In this document: piece by piece, positions 45,698 to 53,748 of the stretch
How the letters are laid out: the number at the start of each line of letters is the position of its first letter
How positions within the stretch are numbered: the stretch's first letter is position 1
Assembly (NCBI GenBank): GCA_900168235.1
Contig: FUZG01000002.1
Span: forward strand, 62,001 to 126,000
Length of the DNA stretch: 64,000 bases
Origin: Lachnospiraceae bacterium
GTDB lineage: Bacteria; Bacillota; Clostridia; Lachnospirales; Lachnospiraceae
Reading direction: 5' to 3'
Notes under the pieces: generated by a model
What the model was told of the DNA's origin: nothing
Database searches by the model: none
The model's input: only the letters and a program-made list of their open reading frames with translations
Made by a program: the position numbers and the translations under genes

Positions 45698-45943
45698 ATG
45701 GCAAAAAAGATTAATGCAGCGATTTTTGCGATAGCATTTTTTCTGTTCCTGGCCTTCAGTGCGGCAAAGGGCGGTGTGAGTTCTGCAAAGGCAGTTGATG
45801 TATATGCTGCGAGAGAAAATCATGTGTCAGAGTATGCGCCCACAGCAGGTGCGGCAACGGAGCTTGATGCGGATTTTGACGACTATTTCTGCATCCCCAC
45901 CGCCGGAGTAGAAACGACGCTTTCGCGGATGGTAAAATTCTAA
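45698..45943 (+). CDS. Small secreted or membrane-tethered peptide, 81 aa
   Basis: No recognised family. Residues 1-32 form a signal peptide (MAKKINAAIFAIAFFLFLAF, then a small-residue cleavage region ending SSAKA). The ~48-residue mature part contains two copies of a short motif, APTAGAATEL and IPTAGVETTL, an acidic stretch (DADFDDYF) and a single Cys. Strong RBS (AAAGGGGC) and a strong terminator indicate a dedicated transcript. It may be a signalling or surface peptide; no processing or maturation genes are adjacent. Confidence 0.65.
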   Translation: MAKKINAAIFAIAFFLFLAFSAAKGGVSSAKAVDVYAARENHVSEYAPTAGAATELDADFDDYFCIPTAGVETTLSRMVKF

Positions 45944-45972
45944 AAAATCGTACTTCCTTCTTCAAGCTATAT

Positions 45973-46012
45973 AAAAACACCGCCCGGGTTTTATGCTCGG
46001 GCGGTGTTTTGG
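45973..46012. terminator. Bidirectional terminator
   Basis: AAAACACCGCCCG (45974-45986) and CGGGCGGTGTTTT (45998-46010) pair perfectly. Shared by the secreted peptide gene and the convergent DUF4349 gene. Confidence 0.9.
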
Positions 46013-46044
46013 TGTGACGTGAAAAACACGGATTTTATTTATTA

Positions 46045-47280
46045 TCAGTTCTTTTTATCATCGTCAGCGTCGTTTTTTGGTGCATCAGGTATATCTGCGG
46101 GACTTACCGGAGGCTGATCCTGAACCGGCGGATTCTGGATCGGAGTACCCTGATTCGGGATAAAGCCCCTGTTCGGACCGTTCAGATTCATTTTTTTCAG
46201 GTTCTCAGCCTGCTTTTTCTTAGAGCGTTTATCTGCAGTGATGATGATCCGAACAACAACTAAGATGATCACGATAAGCAGCAGGAGGAATGTCCAGGTC
46301 CTTGCAAGGATAAGAAGTATGCCCTGAAGGAATCGGATAAATCCTGAGATGGATGCCAGGAACGCATCACGAAGTCTCTCTCCGAAAGTCGGGTCAGTCG
46401 TGGAGATCACGTCAGTCGGTGCAGCTTCGTTGATGTAGAGGGTCACATATGAGTAAGCCACATCTGTATCCATTGAGCTTATGCGGGACTTGACCTGATT
46501 GTAGTTTGTCTGAACTTCCGTGATACGGCTCTCGATAGTGAGGATATCAGACATCTCAGTTGCCTGCTCCATAAGGGCGTACAGGCGGTCAAGCTCCAGC
46601 TTGTAGGCTTTCATCTGTTCCTGAGCATCATAGTACTGATTGGAAATATTAGTAACATTCGTATTTTTACTGGTGATGATGCCTTCCAGTGATCCTGTGG
46701 AATTTACGAAGGAATCAAAGTTAGCAGAGGGAATACGAAGATTTACGGTATATGTTCTTGAATAACTGTCTCGCGCGTAGTTTTCCTCTGACAGATACCA
46801 TGAAGTATCACTGTCATCAAAATCTTCGCTTTCAACGATAGCGCCGTTCTTTTCTGCGAGTTCATGGCATCCTGCAAGCGTATCGTCAAATTTCTTTGTG
46901 CGGATAGTGATCGTCGCGTTGTAAACTAACTTATCGCGGCGGAGCTTGATATTCTCTCCGGTTTCACCTGATGAAGCATCAGGATCCATCTCGACATCAC
47001 CCTGAGGTTCATCGGAGTCAGCTCCCTTTTCACTGCTGTATCCTGCTTCTGCGCTGTCAGGAAGCTCTGCATACTCTTCGTTGTCTGTGTCTGCATAGTC
47101 TTCGGGGGCATATGCTGCGCCCTCGGCGGCTGATTCCACTGCCGGGTAGGAATCATTGCTCTTTGCAGAAGAAGCTGCGGAAGTACCTCCGCAACCTGAA
47201 ATGACCATGCTGCTGAGCATGGCTGCGGTAAATAACAGAAATCTCCTCTTTTTCATAGTTTTTCCGGATGTACAGTGCAT
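46045..47280 (-). CDS. DUF4349 lipoprotein
   Basis: A 411-residue predicted lipoprotein: signal peptide with lipobox VISGC (Cys30), a Ser/Asp/Glu-rich spacer (~31-110), then the DUF4349 domain (~112-345) with KLVYNATITIRTKKFDDTLAGCHELAEKNGAIVESEDF, a coiled coil (ISNQYYDAQEQMKAYKLELDRLYALMEQA), VTLYINE, and a membrane helix (LLLLIVIILVVVRIII, ~residues 330-348) followed by a Pro/Asn-rich cytoplasmic tail. Both lipid anchor and C-terminal span are typical of this family; function unknown. The ATG at 47280 has GGGAGG just upstream; ATG 47256 would shorten the signal peptide by eight residues. Confidence 0.8.
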   Translation of the reverse strand: MHCTSGKTMKKRRFLLFTAAMLSSMVISGCGGTSAASSAKSNDSYPAVESAAEGAAYAPEDYADTDNEEYAELPDSAEAGYSSEKGADSDEPQGDVEMDPDASSGETGENIKLRRDKLVYNATITIRTKKFDDTLAGCHELAEKNGAIVESEDFDDSDTSWYLSEENYARDSYSRTYTVNLRIPSANFDSFVNSTGSLEGIITSKNTNVTNISNQYYDAQEQMKAYKLELDRLYALMEQATEMSDILTIESRITEVQTNYNQVKSRISSMDTDVAYSYVTLYINEAAPTDVISTTDPTFGERLRDAFLASISGFIRFLQGILLILARTWTFLLLLIVIILVVVRIIITADKRSKKKQAENLKKMNLNGPNRGFIPNQGTPIQNPPVQDQPPVSPADIPDAPKNDADDDKKN

Positions 47281-47582
47281 CCGCCTCCCTTTACAAAAGT
47301 TTACGAGTTACGTAACGATCGCGGACCGCGCACCTATGCTGTGATGCCACTATGCCCTTTACAACATTAAAGCATAGAATTATTAAAACTAGTGAAAGAA
47401 AATCGAAATTATTTGTATCTGCATGTCAAAAAATATAGAAGCGAATTTATCAATGTTTTTCGTGTTTGATGATGCCCCTGCTTATGCCTTTCTCGTAATT
47501 ATAAACACCGATTGAAAAAAGCCGCCGGGAAAAGTAAAATCAATCAAAACGGTATAGATACAGTGCGAGGGGAGAAGTTCTG
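47281..47582. other. Divergent intergenic region
   Basis: About 300 bp between the DUF4349 gene (minus) and the 47583 gene (plus). It holds an excellent plus-strand promoter (47512-47540). A GCGGACCGC palindrome (47320-47328) lies nearer the lipoprotein gene. No ORF of interest. Confidence 0.5.
47512..47540 (+). promoter_or_regulatory. Promoter for the C39-like/LOG gene pair
   Basis: TTGAAA (47512-47517), exactly 17 bp, TAAAAT (47535-47540). RBS GAGGGGAG follows 30 bp later. Confidence 0.65.
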
Positions 47583-48290
47583 ATGAATAAGTTCTTTAGA
47601 AAACTTCTTGTTGTAAAGCCGAAAAACTACATACGTTTCAGTGAATTTATGCGGAAAATAAGCCGTAAACGGTGGGTCAATATCAAGGTCGATGCAGACA
47701 CCATCACAAGATTCCGCATAAACAGGCAGAGTATCATTGACGAAAACCTGAGGATAAATGAGAGATCATTTAAGAACCACGTGCTGAAAGACGGCTATAT
47801 CGAGGATCAGGAAAAATACACAGACATGCGGTACGGGACGCAGACCGTCCAGTATTCCGGCTGTCAGGTGATCGCGGTGTTCAATCTTCTTCGGGCTATC
47901 GGCAGGAGCATCCCGTTCACGGAGCTTTTAAGCATATTTGAAAAAGACGGTGTGCTGTTCGGAGGCGAATTTGGAACATCGCCGAAGGCGGCAGCGGAAT
48001 TTTTTACAAGGATAGGTCTCGGGGTTGAGACATCCTTTAACGAAGAGCAGTTTTCGGAAATTGCGGAACGCTCAAAAGCCATGATCCTCACGGCCTATAA
48101 CGACTGTACTGATATAATGAAGATGGCGCATACCATCTGTGTCACAAAGAGTAAGGACGGATACAGACCTCATAATTCCGTGAAAAGCAGGGATTACGAA
48201 AGTATCATCGATCTCATAAGAGAGATAAATGGGGGCGAGAGGGGAAAAGGAATCTATCTCATAGGAGTAACTTCGGAGGAAACAAAATGA
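47583..48290 (+). CDS. Uncharacterised protein with C39/papain-like cysteine peptidase features
   Basis: A 235-residue cytoplasmic protein. After a basic N-terminus (~1-80) comes YGTQTVQYSGCQVIAVFNLLRAIGRSIPF, which resembles the Q...GC...A helix of C39-type peptidases, with Gln and Cys92-94 region as potential oxyanion and nucleophile residues. Later FGTSPKAAAEFFTRIGLGVE and MAHTICVTKSKDGYRPHNSV could supply the His and the final Asn/Asp. This is a fold-level resemblance, not a confident family call. The gene overlaps the LOG gene by 4 bp (ATGA), so the two are translationally coupled. Confidence 0.6.
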   Translation: MNKFFRKLLVVKPKNYIRFSEFMRKISRKRWVNIKVDADTITRFRINRQSIIDENLRINERSFKNHVLKDGYIEDQEKYTDMRYGTQTVQYSGCQVIAVFNLLRAIGRSIPFTELLSIFEKDGVLFGGEFGTSPKAAAEFFTRIGLGVETSFNEEQFSEIAERSKAMILTAYNDCTDIMKMAHTICVTKSKDGYRPHNSVKSRDYESIIDLIREINGGERGKGIYLIGVTSEETK

Positions 48291-48817
48291 AAGTAGCAGT
48301 ATATTGCGGTTCACTCATGGGTGCAGACCCGGATTTTGAAAAAACAGCGTCAGAGCTCGGTGACTTTATAGGGTCAAAGGGCGGCACGCTGGTATGGGGA
48401 TGCGGAAACAGCGGACTCATGAATACCGTAGCGGATCACACGATAAATGCAGGCGGTCACGCAATAGGTGTCATACCGGGATTCATGAAAGAAAAAGGCT
48501 ATGCCTATGACAATGTGGATCAGATGTATGTAACAGAGACTATGGCAGAGCGCAAATCAAAAATGATAGAGCTTGCAGATCACTATGTAGCGCTTCCCGG
48601 CGGCCCGGGAACCCTTGAGGAGATCGCAGAAGTAATATCCTATTCGAAGCTTGGTTTACATAATAAATACTGCATCCTTTGTAATGTAAACGGCTTCTAT
48701 GACATGCTGAAAGTCCAGATAGAAAAAATGTGTGAAGCAGGTTTTGTAGAAAAAGAAGACCTGAAAAACGTCTACTTTGCAAATGAGCTTCAGGAAGTAT
48801 TTGATCTGTTAAGTTAA
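48287..48817 (+). CDS. LOG-family nucleoside 5'-monophosphate phosphoribohydrolase
   Basis: A 176-residue protein of the LOG (lysine decarboxylase-like, actually phosphoribohydrolase) family. Signature PGGPGTLEEIAEV near residue 105 corresponds to PGGxGTxxE; other blocks are VYCGSLMGADPDF, LVWGCGNSGLMNTVAD and MAERKSKMIELAD. LOG enzymes release a base from nucleoside monophosphates; in bacteria the physiological substrate is often unknown. Coupled to the upstream C39-like gene and ended by a clear terminator. Confidence 0.9.
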   Translation: MKVAVYCGSLMGADPDFEKTASELGDFIGSKGGTLVWGCGNSGLMNTVADHTINAGGHAIGVIPGFMKEKGYAYDNVDQMYVTETMAERKSKMIELADHYVALPGGPGTLEEIAEVISYSKLGLHNKYCILCNVNGFYDMLKVQIEKMCEAGFVEKEDLKNVYFANELQEVFDLLS

Positions 48818-48828
48818 AAACACGCAAA

Positions 48829-48870
48829 AGAACCGTTCGGAGGAAATTGATCGCCGGACGGTTCTTTTTG
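48829..48870 (+). terminator. Terminator after the LOG gene
   Basis: AGAACCGTTCGG (48829-48840) pairs with CCGGACGGTTCT (48854-48865), one G-T wobble, followed by TTTTG. Confidence 0.85.
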
Positions 48871-48890
48871 TTGTTGGATAGGAGATTCGT

Positions 48891-48986
48891 ATGAAAATCC
48901 TATTTGGGGTTAAAGGAAATCAATATTCACGAGGGGTGGAGTATTGGTTCCTAAAGAGGATTAGTACAAAAGGATCCGTCGAATGA
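48891..48986 (+). CDS. Candidate 31-codon small ORF
   Basis: MKILFGVKGNQYSRGVEYWF... ending STKGSVE. An AGGAG lies six bases before the ATG, the composition is peptide-like, and the stop codon falls inside a hairpin that looks like a terminator, an arrangement expected for a small dedicated transcript. No promoter is obvious in the 20 bp after the LOG terminator, so it might depend on read-through. No signal peptide. Confidence 0.3.
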   Translation: MKILFGVKGNQYSRGVEYWFLKRISTKGSVE

Positions 48987-49020
48987 AGGGGGGAGGAACG
49001 AGGAGATCCTTTTGTGTCTT
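48966..49020 (+). terminator. Hairpin overlapping the small ORF end
   Basis: ACAAAAGGATC (48966-48976) is a perfect complement of GATCCTTTTGT (49005-49015), then GTCTTTTA. The loop is long (28 nt) and purine-rich. Confidence 0.5.
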
Positions 49021-49345
49021 TTATGATAACGTAAAGATATTTCGATAGCCCAAAGAAAATGTGAACATAATCTTATTATTTCTTAAGGTTGTGTTATACC
49101 GACTCCGGAACTTGACCATATTTACGAATGGACAGACATTTTTTTGTGCAAATGCGACAAGAGAAGGCGAAAAACAGGGATTTATAGATCCAAATCATCA
49201 GAAAGCTGACATATACAGGAGAGGCATTTAAGCAAAAAGGAGGGAATATATGCTGCCGGTTTTCAGATATTCCAACCATTCGATACAGAGAATCGAGTGC
49301 CATCCTACATCCATGGAGAGCTTTGAACCCCTTACGGGGACGACA

Positions 49346-50269
49346 TTACTTTGCGGCCGGGATAACAGCTCCGTTGTAATTATCTTCGATGTACTTCTGA
49401 ACTTCATCGGACTGAAGGATCTCAACAAGCTTCTTGATGTTCTCGTTGTCCTTATTTGCCTCAGTTACTGTGATGATATTTGCGTACTCGGAATCCTCGC
49501 CCTCTCTCATGAGGAACTTTGTTGTATCGATACCGGCCTCAAGAGCACGGTTTGCATTTACAAAGTATGCGTCGAAATCGTCTGCGGCAGGGATGATATT
49601 TGCCTGATCCATCTCAACGATCTCGATAGGCTTTACATATTCATCAACCTGCTGAACAGTAGAGTTGATGGCTGTTGTGTCGCTCTTAAGAGTGATGAAG
49701 CCCTCTTTTTCAAGAACCTTCAGAGCGCGGTACTCATTAGAAGAGTCATTGGGGATGGCGATAACTGCGTTCTCAGGAAGCTCATCAACTGATGTGTACT
49801 TGTTTGAGAAGCATGTATAGGGCTCGACATGAACGCCGCCCATGCTGTAAAGAGTAGTACCCATCTCTTCCTCGATAGATTCCATAGCCGGAACGTGCAT
49901 GAAGTAAGCAAAATCGACCTCGCCGTCAACAAGCATGTCATTCCATGTTGCGTCCCATGTTGTAGAAACAACATCAACTTCGATACCTGCTGCATCGAGC
50001 TGGTCCTTTGCAGCAGCAAGGATCTCGCTGTGAGGTGTGAGGTCTGCTACGCACTTGAGAACTACCTTGTCACCTGTTGATTCAGAGGCTTCGGAAGCTT
50101 CTGTGGACTCAAGATTCTCAATGGGTGAAATTGTAGCTGCGACAGAAGTGGGATCAGCCTCAGTTGCCGGAACCGCAGACGGAAGCTCAGATGTCTTTCC
50201 GCCGCATCCTGCGAGAACTGCTGCAGTAAATACCATAGTCATCATTACAGAAACGATTCTTTTTTTCAT
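49346..50269 (-). CDS. metQ: Methionine ABC importer, substrate-binding lipoprotein
   Basis: A 307-residue NlpA/MetQ-family lipoprotein. Signal peptide with lipobox LAGC (Cys22), a Ser/Glu/Ala/Pro-rich linker (~25-68), then the binding domain: CVADLTPHSEILAAAKDQLDAAGIEVDVVSTT, DFAYFMHVPAMESIEEE, and IAIPNDSSNEYRALKVLEKEGFITL, ending NNGAVIPA-type sequence. Third gene of a metN-metI-metQ operon. The long low-complexity linker is unusual but common in Gram-positive lipoproteins. Confidence 0.92.
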   Translation of the reverse strand: MKKRIVSVMMTMVFTAAVLAGCGGKTSELPSAVPATEADPTSVAATISPIENLESTEASEASESTGDKVVLKCVADLTPHSEILAAAKDQLDAAGIEVDVVSTTWDATWNDMLVDGEVDFAYFMHVPAMESIEEEMGTTLYSMGGVHVEPYTCFSNKYTSVDELPENAVIAIPNDSSNEYRALKVLEKEGFITLKSDTTAINSTVQQVDEYVKPIEIVEMDQANIIPAADDFDAYFVNANRALEAGIDTTKFLMREGEDSEYANIITVTEANKDNENIKKLVEILQSDEVQKYIEDNYNGAVIPAAK

Positions 50270-50337
50270 TTTCCCTCCTTGCCTGTAAACGATATTCGCT
50301 TTCTCCTATCAGGCGTGTGCATGTTTATGGGTATCTA

Positions 50338-51048
50338 TCAGATAAGATGGCGCTTCCTGAGTATCATGTAGGAAATGCCATTACCCAGCATCTGGATCAA
50401 CTGAACCATGACGATCAGTACAACGATCGTTGCAAAGAGCAGATCGTGATTGTATCTGGTGTAACCGTAGGTCACTGCGATATAACCGATTCCTCCGGCA
50501 CCGAAACTGCCGGCAAGAGCGGTCATTGAAATAACGATGATAACTGCATTTGTAAATGCACGGATAAGTGAAGGGAGTGATTCAGGTACCATTATCTTGA
50601 AGAGGATGCGGGCATTTCCGCTTCCCATAGCCTTTGCGGCTTCGATCTTTCCTTTATCAAGCTCCAGGAGACTGCTCTCTACAAGACGAGCAAAAAATGG
50701 TACGCAGCTCGCGATGAGTGACAGGATGCAGGCATTTGAACCGTAGGATTTACCTATAAGAGCCCGGGCGACGGGGAGCATAACTATGATGATGATAACC
50801 TGTGGGAGTGAACGGAAGCAGTTGATGATGATGCCCAGTATGTTGTGGATCGGTGAACAGGGAGTCAGACCGTCATCTGCTGTGACAACCAGGATCAGAC
50901 CAAGGATGATCCCGAAGATAAGAACAAAAATGGAAGAAATGAGGACCATATAAAGGGTCTCTCCGATGGCAGGCACGACCTGTGCCCATACTTCTGCGCT
51001 GAAGGAATGAATGAGTACATCCCAGAAAGAATATTTATAAAGGCTCAT
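50338..51048 (-). CDS. metI: Methionine ABC importer permease
   Basis: A 236-residue permease with about five spans and the BPD-transporter signature ASCVPFFARLVESSLLELDKGKIEAAKAMGSGNARI (the EAA loop that docks on MetN). Starts MSLYKYSFWDVLIHSF. Located 46 bp after metN and 68 bp before metQ. Specificity for D/L-methionine is inferred from the family and gene order. Confidence 0.92.
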   Translation of the reverse strand: MSLYKYSFWDVLIHSFSAEVWAQVVPAIGETLYMVLISSIFVLIFGIILGLILVVTADDGLTPCSPIHNILGIIINCFRSLPQVIIIIVMLPVARALIGKSYGSNACILSLIASCVPFFARLVESSLLELDKGKIEAAKAMGSGNARILFKIMVPESLPSLIRAFTNAVIIVISMTALAGSFGAGGIGYIAVTYGYTRYNHDLLFATIVVLIVMVQLIQMLGNGISYMILRKRHLI

Positions 51049-51093
51049 GATACTGACTTTCTGCGGTAATACCGCGCTGATAAAAGGATAATC

Positions 51094-51861
51094 TTAGTTG
51101 TCGCTTCTGAACTTATTAAAAACGTTGATAAAGTTCGCTGCAGTCTCGCTTTTCGGAGTTTCAAATATTTCTTTGACAGTACCTGTTTCAACAAGTCTGC
51201 CGTCTTCCATGACTGCCATGCGGTCACAGGCATATCTGATAACTTCAAGCTCGTGGGTTATGAGGATAACTGTGAGCCCGAGTTTTTTATTTATCTCTTT
51301 TATTAGGTCCAGAACAGACAAAGTCGTCTGAGGATCAAGGGCGCTTGTTGCTTCGTCAGAAAGGAGTACTTCCGGGTCATTGGCGAGGGCACGTGCAATG
51401 CCTACGCGCTGTTTCTGACCGCCGGAAAGCTCGCCGGGATAAGAATCGCATTTATCGGAAAGACCTACGAGGGAAAGCATTTCATGCGCTTTCGCTTCTG
51501 CGGATTTGTGGTCCATGCCTGTGAGCTGCAGAGGATAGAGAACATTCTGCTTTACGGTCATGGAGTCAAAAAGGTTGAACTGCTGAAAGATCATGCCGAT
51601 CCTGCGGCGTTCGGTGTTTAACTCATTTTTGCTGAGAGATGTGATGTCCCGTCCGCCGATCAGCACCTGACCGCTGTCCGGTTCTTCCAGACGGTTTATG
51701 CACCGCACCAGTGTGGATTTTCCGGCACCGCTGAAACCTACGATACCGAAGATCTCTCCCTTGTTTACGGAGAAATCGATTCCCTTGAGCACTTCCAGCG
51801 ACTGCTTTTTCACATGGAAGGACTTGTGAAGGTCTTTTACTTCAATAAAATTTTCTGACAT
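51094..51861 (-). CDS. metN: Methionine ABC importer ATPase without NIL domain
   Basis: A 255-residue ABC ATPase: Walker A GFSGAGKST (42-50), Q-loop MIFQQFNLF, signature LSGGQKQRVGIARAL, Walker B VLLSDEATSALDP and H-loop LITHE. E. coli MetN (about 340 residues) carries a C-terminal NIL/C2 domain that binds methionine and shuts transport; here the protein ends shortly after the ATPase core (NVFNKFRSDN), so that control is absent. The ATG at 51861 has AGGAAG upstream; a TTG at 51876 is the alternative. Confidence 0.9.
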   Translation of the reverse strand: MSENFIEVKDLHKSFHVKKQSLEVLKGIDFSVNKGEIFGIVGFSGAGKSTLVRCINRLEEPDSGQVLIGGRDITSLSKNELNTERRRIGMIFQQFNLFDSMTVKQNVLYPLQLTGMDHKSAEAKAHEMLSLVGLSDKCDSYPGELSGGQKQRVGIARALANDPEVLLSDEATSALDPQTTLSVLDLIKEINKKLGLTVILITHELEVIRYACDRMAVMEDGRLVETGTVKEIFETPKSETAANFINVFNKFRSDN

Positions 51862-51896
51862 AGCTGCTTCCTGCAAATAAATTTGGTGAATAGGAT

Positions 51897-51919
51897 GATC
51901 ACAAAGATAAGCTGTGATC
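51897..51919 (-). promoter_or_regulatory. Palindrome in the metN leader
   Basis: GATCACA (51897-51903) and TGTGATC (51913-51919) form a perfect 7-9-7 inverted repeat, either a hairpin or a repressor operator. Confidence 0.4.
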
Positions 51920-52042
51920 CATCACTTATACTACTAAAATTTAGCGCATTAACGCAACATAAATCTAAAAATAAATCAAATGCGAAAACCAAAAAGTCAG
52001 TGTTGTTTGAGAGGAATAGCTTAATAAGTGTTAAGAAAACTA

Positions 52043-52051
52043 TGCTATAAT
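52043..52051 (+). promoter_or_regulatory. Extended -10 promoter
   Basis: TGCTATAAT, followed by a ~75 nt leader and the RBS GGAGCGGAGGA for the gene at 52134. No good -35. Confidence 0.55.
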
Positions 52052-52133
52052 TTTTTCGAGATCAAAAAATTGTTAGTTAATTAAAGGGCTTCGTAAAGAA
52101 GGAAAGGGCATTTTACGGAGCGGAGGACACAGA

Positions 52134-53738
52134 ATGGATTCAGCTATACATGCAGAGATAGATGCAGAGAAACGCCGTATCGCATTAATGATATTCATAA
52201 TAGGTGTATCTTCTGCATTTCTTTTATTTCGACTCAATTTTTATCCAAATGTTTTTACAGATGAAGGAAACGGGATGTATGACAGCTGGTGTCTCGCAAA
52301 GTACGGAATGGACAGCCATCTGATAAGAAATCCGATATATCTCCCGGGATACAGGGGGCAGGGACAGTCGGTGCTGTATGCGCTGATCGCGTCATTGAGC
52401 CTTAGGATCTTCGGTTATAAGCTGTGGGCATTCAGACTACCTCTGGTGCTGATATGCATTGCAAACATGGTACTCATGGCTTTTGCGGGGATGAGGAGAA
52501 AAGCGGACAGCGAGACATTTTATACGGTGCTTGCTGTGGGAACTTCACCGTGGATGCTGACGGTCACACGTTTTGGCATGGACTGTAACGTGGCACCCTT
52601 TATCTTTTCGATAGGATGCATCCTGCTGTATCTCGGATGCACGGAAGAACGGGAAGGGTTCAGAAAAGCAGGGCTCATAAGCGGTGCGATAGTCATGGCG
52701 CTGGTGTGCTACAGCTACAATGTGAGCTGGATCTTTTTGCCTGTATTTATGGTTGCACTTCTCACGACTCTTATTAAGAGCAAAAAAGTGAACATCGGCG
52801 AGCTGATAATCCCAGCGGCTGTTTTTATCATGATCGCACTGCCGATAATGATATTTGCGGTGCGGAGCAACATTTCATCCTTGAATCAGAGCATAAAGAT
52901 CCTGTGGATGACACTTCCGAAGCTTGCGGAGGGGCGTGCAGGCGAGTCGTTTATAGATATCAGTGATGGAATCATTCCGGCGATTAGGACAAATCTTTAC
53001 AAGGGTATCCGCATGTTTGCGAACGGAACAGACCTGCTTCCATGGAACAGCCCGGGAAACTTTGGTCCTTACTATATGTTCACTCTGCCGTTTTTCTTTC
53101 AGGGAATGGCAGTGAGGCTTAAGAGAAAATCCACGGCGGATCTTTTCGTATTGGCGCAGTTTATCGGTATGATACCGGTCATGCTGTTTGTGACGCCGAA
53201 TTATAACCATTGGATATTTATTCATTTTGCGTGCCTTTTCACCATCGGAACGGGGCTTTCGGATGTCCTTTCAAGGGTTGGAGAAATTGATTCATTAAGA
53301 TTTTTTAAGACGGCAGTTCTCTGTGCATACGCATTTTTTGCGGTGTGGTTCTTCCATCAGTATTTTCATGCGAGCCGTTTTACAGGCTGGGACAGTGATT
53401 CCAGAGCGAAAATGTTGGCGCTCGATACTGAAAAATATGAAAAAGTCTACGTGGTGACAGAGCAGGATGATTTTTTGGAAAATCTGAGGTTTGCGCTTCC
53501 TGTTTCTCCTGAGGAGTTTCAGGCGACAAAGGATCACCCGTATTCTGAGACGGAGTACACCATGGAAACCACTTACTCCAACTTTGAACTCTTGTCTGAT
53601 GACACGGAGATCCGTGATAATTCGCTGTTTCTCATTCAGAAAGCAAAAGCAGAAGATAACGAAGCGCTTGTGAGCGGACTTACGGATATCGGCGAGTTTA
53701 AGATGTATGAGATAAAATATCTGGTTTATGAGAATTAG
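52134..53738 (+). CDS. GT-C-fold membrane glycosyltransferase (ArnT/PMT-like)
   Basis: A 534-residue integral membrane protein with roughly ten spans and an extracytoplasmic C-terminal domain (from ~430). The first outside loop carries the catalytic acidic pair, D43-E44, in FTDEGNGMYDSW, the feature of GT39/GT83-type glycosyltransferases that use lipid-linked sugars. Later segments (SPWMLTVTRFGMDCNV) match the second conserved loop. Acceptor and donor are unknown. It is 10 bp upstream of the ABC exporter pair and presumably co-transcribed, suggesting export of a glycosylated product or lipid. Confidence 0.75.
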   Translation: MDSAIHAEIDAEKRRIALMIFIIGVSSAFLLFRLNFYPNVFTDEGNGMYDSWCLAKYGMDSHLIRNPIYLPGYRGQGQSVLYALIASLSLRIFGYKLWAFRLPLVLICIANMVLMAFAGMRRKADSETFYTVLAVGTSPWMLTVTRFGMDCNVAPFIFSIGCILLYLGCTEEREGFRKAGLISGAIVMALVCYSYNVSWIFLPVFMVALLTTLIKSKKVNIGELIIPAAVFIMIALPIMIFAVRSNISSLNQSIKILWMTLPKLAEGRAGESFIDISDGIIPAIRTNLYKGIRMFANGTDLLPWNSPGNFGPYYMFTLPFFFQGMAVRLKRKSTADLFVLAQFIGMIPVMLFVTPNYNHWIFIHFACLFTIGTGLSDVLSRVGEIDSLRFFKTAVLCAYAFFAVWFFHQYFHASRFTGWDSDSRAKMLALDTEKYEKVYVVTEQDDFLENLRFALPVSPEEFQATKDHPYSETEYTMETTYSNFELLSDDTEIRDNSLFLIQKAKAEDNEALVSGLTDIGEFKMYEIKYLVYEN

Positions 53739-53748
53739 GAGTTAGATT

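Larger units (their letters stand above)
48871..49345. other. Intergenic region between LOG gene and metQ
   Basis: About 475 bp. Contains a candidate 31-codon ORF (48891-48986), a terminator-like hairpin (48966-49020), and from 49020 on A/T-rich sequence with no clear function. A strong plus-strand RBS-ATG (AAAGGAGG then ATG at 49250) opens a frame that runs antisense into metQ and is probably spurious. No clear terminator for metQ is visible. Confidence 0.5.
51862..52133. other. Divergent region between metN and the glycosyltransferase gene
   Basis: 272 bp. Holds a gapped palindrome (51897-51919) in the metN leader, and an extended -10 promoter for the plus strand (52043-52051). No S-box or other SAM riboswitch motif was found for the met operon on reading the minus strand. 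Confidence 0.5.

Noticed and set aside
51862-52133. SAM (S-box) riboswitch upstream of metNIQ
   Set aside because: The conserved GAUGAAACCC/GGCAACC-like core was not seen on the minus strand.
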